Origin: CAYNZP01 sp964401835
GTDB taxonomy: Bacteria; Planctomycetota; Phycisphaerae; SM23-33
NCBI GenBank assembly: GCA_964401835.1
Contig: CAYNZP010000002.1
Span: forward strand, 124,001-188,000
Direction of reading: 5' to 3'
Length of the DNA stretch: 64,000 nt
Shown: positions 58,008 through 64,000 of the stretch, one piece after another
How positions within the stretch are numbered: position 1 is the stretch's first letter
How the letters are laid out: each line of letters opens with the position of its first letter
The notes under the pieces: generated by a model
The model's input: only the letters and a program-made list of their open reading frames with translations
Database searches by the model: none
What the model was told of the DNA's origin: nothing
Translations under genes and position numbers: made by a program

Positions 58008-58985
58008 TTAACGGCGCTCCTTACGATACTTTTTGACTACTTCAGCCGCTGTGTTCGCAACACGTTTTCTTAATAAGGCTGGCTTTAAAACATCCACCTG
58101 GTCTCCGTAGCCCAGAATCCACCAGGTGATTTCGCCAAGACCGTCGACTTTTACACGAAAATCCAGCGAACCGTCATTATTCCAGGACGTTTTCTGACTT
58201 TCGTGCCATTGAACCTCGGCAACGTTTCCAGCCACTACTTTTCCAAAACGAAGATGAATGTCATAAACATTACCTTCGGGGATCATGCTCCATGCGCCGC
58301 CAAAATAATTCTCGAGTTTAACATTGGCTGAAGGTGTGAACTTTTCTCTGGTCTGAGAGAGATCTTTAATTCGTCCAAGCTTGAAGGTCCTCAGCTCCTT
58401 ATGTTTTGAGCTATAAGCAATCAGGTACCATGCCCTTCCGATAAACACCAAGCGGAGCGGGTGAATATTTAAAGCAATCTGTTTTCTCTCATAAAAACTT
58501 ATATAAACTATCCGGCAAATGCGGTAGGTGACTATCGCGTTAGCAAGTTCATCGAATGTTCCATCCAAACCTTCATGACGTGATAACGGACTTAACGATA
58601 TACTCAATTTGGACATCACACTACCAACCTGCTGCCTTATTGCACGAGGCAAAGCGTTCTCGAGTTTTGCAGCTGCCCGTGCGCTATGTTGCAAAAGCGG
58701 CAACCCCCCCGCCGGTTTTAGCCGCGAGGTCAGCATCAAAATGGCAAGAGCTTCGGTGAGCGTGAGATTAATCGGCGGAAGAAAGAAATGCCTGCTTATC
58801 TTGTATCCACCTGTCGCGTCATCGAAGTAATATGGTATATGGGCCATCTCAAGCATGTTCAGATCCCTGAATACTGTCCGCCTGCTCACCTCAAGTTCTT
58901 TTGCGAGTTCATTGGCTGTATAACTACGCCCGCCTTGCAAAATTGTAATTAGCCTCAAGATTCTATGTATACGGCTAATACTCAT
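58008..58985 (-). CDS. WYL-domain transcriptional regulator (YafY-like)
   Basis: 325 residues. N-terminal HTH: RIHRILRLITILQGGRSYTA, LAKELEVSRRTVFRDLNML and a wing with DDATGGYKISRHFFLPP. From about 145 the WYL domain: VYISFYERKQIALNIHPLRL, VFIGRAWYLIAYSSKHKELR and FKLGRIKDL, with the C-terminal WCX part GLGEITWWILGYGDQVDVL. Such regulators respond to ligands such as DNA damage products or nucleotides; the ligand here is unknown. It is transcribed with dtd. Confidence 0.9.
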   Translation of the reverse strand: MSISRIHRILRLITILQGGRSYTANELAKELEVSRRTVFRDLNMLEMAHIPYYFDDATGGYKISRHFFLPPINLTLTEALAILMLTSRLKPAGGLPLLQHSARAAAKLENALPRAIRQQVGSVMSKLSISLSPLSRHEGLDGTFDELANAIVTYRICRIVYISFYERKQIALNIHPLRLVFIGRAWYLIAYSSKHKELRTFKLGRIKDLSQTREKFTPSANVKLENYFGGAWSMIPEGNVYDIHLRFGKVVAGNVAEVQWHESQKTSWNNDGSLDFRVKVDGLGEITWWILGYGDQVDVLKPALLRKRVANTAAEVVKKYRKERR

Positions 58986-59013
58986 TTTCAGCGGCCCCTT
59001 TTATGCCATATGC

Positions 59014-59035
59014 CAGTGTCAGCCTTATGTCACTG
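59014..59035. repeat. Inverted repeat CAGTG-N12-CACTG upstream of the WYL gene
   Basis: Perfect 5-bp arms 29 bases from the WYL regulator start, a position suited to autoregulation. The rest of 59036-59275 has no ORF that I can support. Confidence 0.3.
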
Positions 59036-59275
59036 CCGAAAAGAATTTTTAAAATTTTTCTTTACCCGATCGGCTGCTGACAGATATGCTTTTTTTGTTT
59101 AGCCTAGATAGGATAAATAGTTATAAACGTTACCCGCCGTGATTTCAAGCAATCATCGGCAATTTTCTTTAGTTTATTTTGCCTGACCAAAGCCTAAAAA
59201 CTGCATAGAGATACGTCTGCAGGAAGAAGCTGTTCTTATGAAATGTGAATTTTCTGGCAGGTTTATTTCTATTTC

Positions 59276-60985
59276 TTAATTCGCAGGTTGGGTATGGGCT
59301 TTTGTTGCAACGGGCCAATCTTCATCACCAGTAGCAACAGGAAGGGCTATTTCAACTTTGTTCTGTAATAAAACCGTCCCCGTAGTTCGTGCCAAGTCAG
59401 CCAGCGCAGTGTTATATTCAGTGGCCGACCGCAATTCATTTTGCTCCGCCAGAGCCAAACGAGCCTGGGTATCAAGTTTAACCTGTAAAAACTCCGGTGT
59501 GAGCCGACCCCTGATGCGTTCCGTATCTTCCAAGGCCTGTAATTGCGCCCTAAAAGCCGCAACAGCAGCTGTCTGGGCATTCATTTCATCATAAGCCGCT
59601 CCAACCTGCCGAATCCGCTCTCTAACCACCTGTGCTACCTTGTCAGCAGTATTTTGGACCGACGTAAGCGACTTGAGCAGTTCGAGCCTTTTCTGGCGAA
59701 GGTCCGCCTCACGCTCCCGGTTGCCAATTGGATATTCTGCCCGGATTGAGATGTTGTAGCTGGCAAAATCTCCATCAGTTAGACTTTCGCGTGAATCGTC
59801 AATACTGCCTGAAAGACCCTCAAAACTTCCGCCCGCCGATAGGTCCAAGCGCGGCAGCACCTGATTCTTGGCAACTTTGACGTTAATCCTTGCCTGTTCA
59901 ACCAGCAATCTGGTTTGCTCCAAATCAGGATTGTAACGAAGTGCCGTCTCGAGTTGGTCTTCCACATCCAACTGGACCCTGACGGTATTGAGGGGAGTTG
60001 TTGGAACTATTTCGAAATCCGTCAAAGAATTTAGCTGCTCGTCGGCCAGCTGACGAGAAAGGCTATCCTGGACATCAAGTATGACATTTTTAGCTATAAT
60101 CAAGGTTGCACGACGGGTTTCGACGGCTGCTTCGGCTTGCTTAATCTGAACAGCTGTTGCGTCCAACTCTGCTCTTGCCTGTACCCTCTCAAGAGTCTGA
60201 ACAGTCTTTTCGAGTAATTCTTCCAGAATCAACATGTCCTTACGTGCCCGAACAAGATCCCAGTAAGTATTGACTACTCCAGTGACAACTTCCTCTACCA
60301 ACGCGCGGAATTCGGTCTGGCTTATCCTGTGACTTACCTCGGCGATCCTGAGTGTGGCCAAATTGAATTCCGGGCCTAAGTCACGCAACAGCGGCTGCGT
60401 TATTTGAAATGTCAAAGCAGGCGTATATCTATTTTGAATAGGAGTTCCCAAAAGACTTGGAGTGAAAGGTGCGACGTCCCACGTATAGTTCATCGCCCAA
60501 CTTAGAGCCCATTCCGCTCCAGTAACACTTTTCTGACTGACACCGAAATCATAAGCCCATGTTTTAGAGTGAACAACTGCAGGAGAGTCTTCCTTTTCCA
60601 TGCTACCCCCGCCGAAAAGAATGTAATCAAATTCAGCGGCTGCTTTGACCGTCTCTTCATACGAGATAGCCGGATCGAAACTCACAACCCTTATATCCAG
60701 GTTATTGAATATCGCCCGAAGAATTGCCTCATCCAGGCTCAGATAGAGCTGGGACATACCGGTCTGGTCATCTTTGACTAATTCCAACTGCGGCGCGCCG
60801 GTATCTTCCGGCTGAAGATAACCCAGTCCAGACTCAGCTGAACGGGCTTGTGGACTTTTATCAGCCATCGATTTCTGATAGCGATTCAGTACAGTTTGAT
60901 CGATCCGATGGGGATACACACATCCGGCTATCGAGATGAGTAAAACGGCGACCAAAGCGTTCGTGATTGTGATTTTATTTAGCAT
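59276..60985 (-). CDS. TolC-like outer membrane efflux lipoprotein
   Basis: 569 residues. Lipobox SIAGC with Cys22. The body is the TolC/OEP fold: YLSLDEAILRAIFNNLDIRV, FDPAISYEETVKAAAEFDYI, then repeated helices such as VNTYWDLVRARKDMLILEEL, ALRYNPDLEQTRLLVEQARI, LDLSAGGSFEG (beta-barrel strand) and LKLDTQ-like VKLDTQARLALAEQNELRSA. It exports substrates together with an inner-membrane pump and adaptor, which are not in the window. It is a single gene, divergent from the phosphohexomutase gene. Confidence 0.9.
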   Translation of the reverse strand: MLNKITITNALVAVLLISIAGCVYPHRIDQTVLNRYQKSMADKSPQARSAESGLGYLQPEDTGAPQLELVKDDQTGMSQLYLSLDEAILRAIFNNLDIRVVSFDPAISYEETVKAAAEFDYILFGGGSMEKEDSPAVVHSKTWAYDFGVSQKSVTGAEWALSWAMNYTWDVAPFTPSLLGTPIQNRYTPALTFQITQPLLRDLGPEFNLATLRIAEVSHRISQTEFRALVEEVVTGVVNTYWDLVRARKDMLILEELLEKTVQTLERVQARAELDATAVQIKQAEAAVETRRATLIIAKNVILDVQDSLSRQLADEQLNSLTDFEIVPTTPLNTVRVQLDVEDQLETALRYNPDLEQTRLLVEQARINVKVAKNQVLPRLDLSAGGSFEGLSGSIDDSRESLTDGDFASYNISIRAEYPIGNREREADLRQKRLELLKSLTSVQNTADKVAQVVRERIRQVGAAYDEMNAQTAAVAAFRAQLQALEDTERIRGRLTPEFLQVKLDTQARLALAEQNELRSATEYNTALADLARTTGTVLLQNKVEIALPVATGDEDWPVATKAHTQPAN

Positions 60986-61153
60986 AATTATTCGGGATTA
61001 TAATGGCCTGCAACATCCAGTCAAAGGTCAAGAAACCAATTTCCTTTAATATCGGCATAATAAGCCATAACGAATTAGTGAACCGGGCATTGCAATTTGG
61101 CTCAATATGGCAAATAATCACACAATCATCCTTCAAGACTGAAAGGACAGGCT

Positions 61154-62536
61154 ATGACGGTGCTGGACAGAGTATTCAAGGCGTACGACGTGAGAGGCCT
61201 TTACGGCGAGGAAATCAACGAGGACCTTGCCTGGAAAATCGGGCATGCATGCGGGCAATTTCTGCGAAGTTTACTAAGCGGTTATGAGCGAGGTCAGGCC
61301 TCCAGCAACCGTGTAGTTGTCGGCAGAGACATGAGGCCGCACAGCGAACCGCTTGTAGAAGCAATGATAGAAGGCATCACTTCAAGCGGAGCCGGCTGCA
61401 TTGATATAGGCTTGTGCGATACGCCCATGGTTTATTTCGCGGTGAATCACCTTGGAGCATGCGGCGGCATCCAGGTTACCGCCTCGCACAATCCGATCGA
61501 ATACAATGGCTTCAAGATTTCCGGCCTAAAGGCCCGCCCTGTCGGCGAAAACACCGGCCTGAAGGAAATAAAGCATATCGTCAGCACACTGAGGAGAATG
61601 CCAAAAAGCGCTTCCGTCTCCGAAACGCAAACTGTCGACTTATGGGAAGAGTACCGTCGTCATGTTCTGACTTTCCTCAGGACGCCCCGCCGCCTGAAAG
61701 TTGTCGTAGACGCCTCCAACGGCATGGGCGGAAAAATGTTCCCTCAGGTTTTCAGGAACACGGACATAGAGATAATTCCGATAAACTTTGAAATCGGCTG
61801 TGGATTTGCGCACCCTCCAAACCCACTGGTCGAAGCCAACCTTGATCAGTTGAAGGCTGAGGTCAAGAAAAACAAAGCCGACTTGGGCATATGCATGGAC
61901 GGCGATGCCGACCGCTGCATGTTCGTGGATGAAAAGGGCAAGACCGTCCGCTGCGACATCATGACAGCCCTGCTGTCTCGCCACTTTTTGAAGGAAGATC
62001 CCGGCTCGATGGTCGTTTACGATCTGCGTTCAAGCAAGGTGGTAGCCGAAGAAGTCCGCGTTGCCGGCGGCGTGCCGAAGCGAGAGCGCGTCGGTCATGC
62101 GTTCATGAAGAAAGCCCTAGCCGATAACCACGCGGTCTTCGGCGGAGAACTCAGCGGGCACTTCTACTTCCGTGACAACTTCAATGCCGATAGCGGAGCG
62201 ATGGCATTTGCGACAGCTATCAGTGTAATAGCCTCGCAGGACCTTCCATTCAGCGAGTTGGTGGCTCCGCTTCAGAGATACTCTCATAGCGGTGAGATTA
62301 ATTTCGAGGTCGAGGACAAAGAATCCAAGATGAAGGAAATTGCCGAGGTCTTCTCCGATGCCGAGACCGACTGGCTCGATGGCGTAACCTGTCAGTATGA
62401 GGACTGGTGGTGCAATGTCAGGCCGTCGAACACGGAACCGCTGCTAAGGCTGAGCATGGAAGCAAGGACACCGGAAATGCTTAAAGACAAACTGAAAGAA
62501 CTCAAAAAGCTTCTCGGCACCCCAGTGGCACACTAA
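61154..62536 (+). CDS. Phosphomannomutase/phosphoglucomutase
   Basis: Alpha-D-phosphohexomutase, 460 residues, moving phosphate between positions 1 and 6 of mannose or glucose. The phosphoserine loop is QVTASHNPIEYNG with Ser111; the metal-binding loop is MDGDADRCMFVDEKG with Asp249, Asp251 and Asp253; sugar-binding GGELSGHFYFRD; phosphate-binding RPSNTEPLLRLS. AlgC-type length. AAAGGAC lies before the ATG. Precursor supply for the two glycosyltransferases is possible. Confidence 0.95.
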   Translation: MTVLDRVFKAYDVRGLYGEEINEDLAWKIGHACGQFLRSLLSGYERGQASSNRVVVGRDMRPHSEPLVEAMIEGITSSGAGCIDIGLCDTPMVYFAVNHLGACGGIQVTASHNPIEYNGFKISGLKARPVGENTGLKEIKHIVSTLRRMPKSASVSETQTVDLWEEYRRHVLTFLRTPRRLKVVVDASNGMGGKMFPQVFRNTDIEIIPINFEIGCGFAHPPNPLVEANLDQLKAEVKKNKADLGICMDGDADRCMFVDEKGKTVRCDIMTALLSRHFLKEDPGSMVVYDLRSSKVVAEEVRVAGGVPKRERVGHAFMKKALADNHAVFGGELSGHFYFRDNFNADSGAMAFATAISVIASQDLPFSELVAPLQRYSHSGEINFEVEDKESKMKEIAEVFSDAETDWLDGVTCQYEDWWCNVRPSNTEPLLRLSMEARTPEMLKDKLKELKKLLGTPVAH

Positions 62537-62663
62537 AAAACATTAATAATTTTAGGGGAAAGCGTGCCAGGTAGTTTGCGCTCTCGACCGGTTCAGTTTT
62601 AATTATTAACTGATTACGAGCTATTACGAGCGAATAGCCTAGTTCTCTAAAGGGTTGTAAGTA

Positions 62664-63173
62664 ATGAATGAATCAGTTGTAGCACAGACGCGTACTAAAA
62701 CAACGTGGCCGATTGTTTTCGGAATATTGTCTTTTGTTATCGCGGGATTTTATTTGTTAGGAACTATTGTTTCGCTGGCAATTTGCTTAAATCCCGATTT
62801 AGAAAATAAACCCTTTGTGTCAATAATTCTTGGATCATCTATTACACTTTTTTTGCTTATAGTTTTAGCGCTTCTGATATTTGGTGGGATTTTTATCCTG
62901 TTGCGTAAACTGGTTGGTAGAGTCATATTGCTGGTTTATTCATGGATTTTAATTGGGCTAATGTGCGCCAGTCTAATAGGTTTTTCTTTAATGTTTATTA
63001 TTACCTCTGAAATGCCAATATGGGTTCTTGCTCTAAATTTGACAAGCATATCAATTCACTTGATATTCCCAATTTTTTTGGTCATTTGGTTTTCAAGAAG
63101 GAAAATCAAAGAAGAAGTTAAAAGCTGGGCGGGACCAGCAGAAATGGAAGAAAGTCTTTCAGAAAGCGTTTAA
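62664..63173 (+). CDS. Hypothetical membrane protein with four predicted helices
   Basis: 169 residues with four hydrophobic segments: IVFGILSFVIAGFYLLGTIV, IILGSSITLFLLIVLALLIF, VILLVYSWILIGLMCASLIG and a last one around LNLTSISIHLIFPIFLVIWF. A short polar tail follows. It is AT-rich compared with the flanking phosphohexomutase and uvrA genes. No family is recognised. AAAGGG is before the ATG. Confidence 0.7.
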   Translation: MNESVVAQTRTKTTWPIVFGILSFVIAGFYLLGTIVSLAICLNPDLENKPFVSIILGSSITLFLLIVLALLIFGGIFILLRKLVGRVILLVYSWILIGLMCASLIGFSLMFIITSEMPIWVLALNLTSISIHLIFPIFLVIWFSRRKIKEEVKSWAGPAEMEESLSESV

Positions 63174-63176
63174 CTG

Positions 63177-64000
63177 TTAGTTTGCGAGGTGTTTTGCCAG
63201 GAACTTGCCGGTATAGCTTTTCTTGTTCGCTATAATTTTTTCGGGCGTGCCTTCAGCTACGACTTGTCCGCCGGCGTCTCCGCCCTCCGGGCCCAGGTCG
63301 ATAATCCAGTCGGCACATTTCACTACATCCAGATTGTGCTCGATGATGATAATCGTATTGCCCATATCCGCCAGCCGATTCAATACACTGAGCAGATTAT
63401 GAATGTCCGCAAAATGCAGGCCGGTCGTCGGTTCGTCCAGAACATACAACGTATGGCCGGTAGCTGTCTTGCCAAGTTCACTTGCCAGTTTTACTCTCTG
63501 CGCCTCGCCGCCAGAAAGAGTCGTCGAACTCTGTCCGAGCTCCACATAACCAAGCCCGACGTCATTGAGGGCCTTCAATAGCTGCTTTATCTTCGGGAAG
63601 CTGTCGAAAAAGCTAAGGGCCTCCTGGACACGCATATTCAGGACATCGGCAATATCCTTGCCCTTATATTTCACCTCAAGCGTTTCACGGTTGTATCGAG
63701 AACCCTTGCATTCCTGACAGGTGACGTAAACGTCCGGCAGGAAGTGCATCTCGATGCGCTTGGTGCCCTGGCCCTGGCAAGCCTCGCAGCGGCCGCCCTT
63801 GATATTGAAGCTGAATCGGCCTGGCTTGTAGCCGCGTATCTTCGCCTCGCGAGTCTTGGCGAAAAGCTGGCGGATAAGATCAAACACACCCGTATAAGTC
63901 GCCGGGTTCGACCTCGGCGTCCGGCCGATTGGCGATTGGTCTATTTCGATAACTTTGTCGACTTTTCCTACACCGAGAACCTTTCCGAAATCGCCGGGCT
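63177..64000 (-). CDS. uvrA: Excinuclease ABC subunit A, C-terminal part (5' end outside the window)
   Basis: DNA damage recognition ATPase of nucleotide excision repair. The last 274 or so residues are visible. DQSPIGRTPRSNPATYTGVF begins the visible part, then the zinc motif CEACQGQGTKRIEMHFLPDV/CQECKGSR, the ABC signature TLSGGEAQRVKLASEL, Walker B LYVLDEPTTGLHFADI and the His switch IIIIEHNLDVVK. It ends AKHLAN. The coding frame continues past base 64000. Confidence 0.97.
   Translation of the reverse strand, partial: PGDFGKVLGVGKVDKVIEIDQSPIGRTPRSNPATYTGVFDLIRQLFAKTREAKIRGYKPGRFSFNIKGGRCEACQGQGTKRIEMHFLPDVYVTCQECKGSRYNRETLEVKYKGKDIADVLNMRVQEALSFFDSFPKIKQLLKALNDVGLGYVELGQSSTTLSGGEAQRVKLASELGKTATGHTLYVLDEPTTGLHFADIHNLLSVLNRLADMGNTIIIIEHNLDVVKCADWIIDLGPEGGDAGGQVVAEGTPEKIIANKKSYTGKFLAKHLAN

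Overview
The window looks like a chromosomal segment of an anaerobic or microaerophilic bacterium, most likely a member of the Planctomycetota (class Phycisphaerae). This is inferred from a TIGR03790-type exported protein, a stand-alone release-factor-like protein, GspE/PilT duplications next to a long run of N-methylated pseudopilins, a HEAT-repeat exported protein, CsrA, and a citrate (Re)-synthase-type enzyme typical of anaerobes. No phage, insertion sequence, CRISPR array or rRNA operon is visible. Two tRNA-Leu genes are present.

Layout. 1-3.0 kb: the 5' part of a class V aminotransferase (minus strand), about 780 bases of non-coding DNA with a decamer repeat, and an AT-rich orphan gene with a PD-(D/E)XK-like core. 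3.2-7.4 kb: an M48 lipoprotein protease, then an etfB-etfA-glcD operon with its own promoter and a palindromic operator-like site. 7.5-12.8 kb: a polyprenol-phosphate-type glycosyltransferase, a citrate (Re)-synthase-like gene followed by two Cys-cluster proteins, an HU-family protein, a tiny lipoprotein and coaD. 12.9-13.1 kb: a probable orphan small RNA on the minus strand. 13.1-18.7 kb: nadD, then hisF closely followed by a PilT-like ATPase, a GspE-like protein that has lost its ATPase motifs, and a CvpA-like membrane protein. 18.7-24.8 kb: an esterase-like lipoprotein, a TIGR03790-type protein, a second glycosyltransferase, mtnA, csrA and an HD-GYP protein. 24.9-31.0 kb: a large exported HEAT protein with an embedded degenerate receiver domain, a 2-hydroxyacid dehydrogenase that seems to start at ATT, a TPR protein, and a GGQ release-factor-like gene. 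31.0-44.0 kb: a secretion/pilus operon (GspE, PilT, GspE, GspF, then six prepilin-type proteins ending in a very long GspK-like protein). 44-64 kb: mainly housekeeping genes (nnrE, trxA, gnd, nadB, dtd, a phosphohexomutase, uvrA) with regulators (response regulator and histidine kinase, LysR, WYL), a TolC-like lipoprotein, an M42 peptidase and two tRNA-Leu genes.

How it works together. The central theme is envelope biogenesis by type IV filament machinery: two separate loci carry PilT/GspE ATPases, and the larger one carries its own pseudopilins. No secretin, prepilin peptidase or GspC/L/M gene lies in the window, so these must be elsewhere or absent. CsrA, the HD-GYP protein and possibly the new small RNA suggest post-transcriptional and c-di-GMP control. 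The Etf-linked FAD dehydrogenase and the Re-citrate synthase fit anaerobic carbon metabolism.

The most notable observations are: the small RNA whose terminator loop mimics an anti-Shine-Dalgarno sequence; the GspE-like pseudo-ATPase; the abrupt GC-to-AT composition switch inside successive pseudopilin genes; and the apparent ATT start codon.
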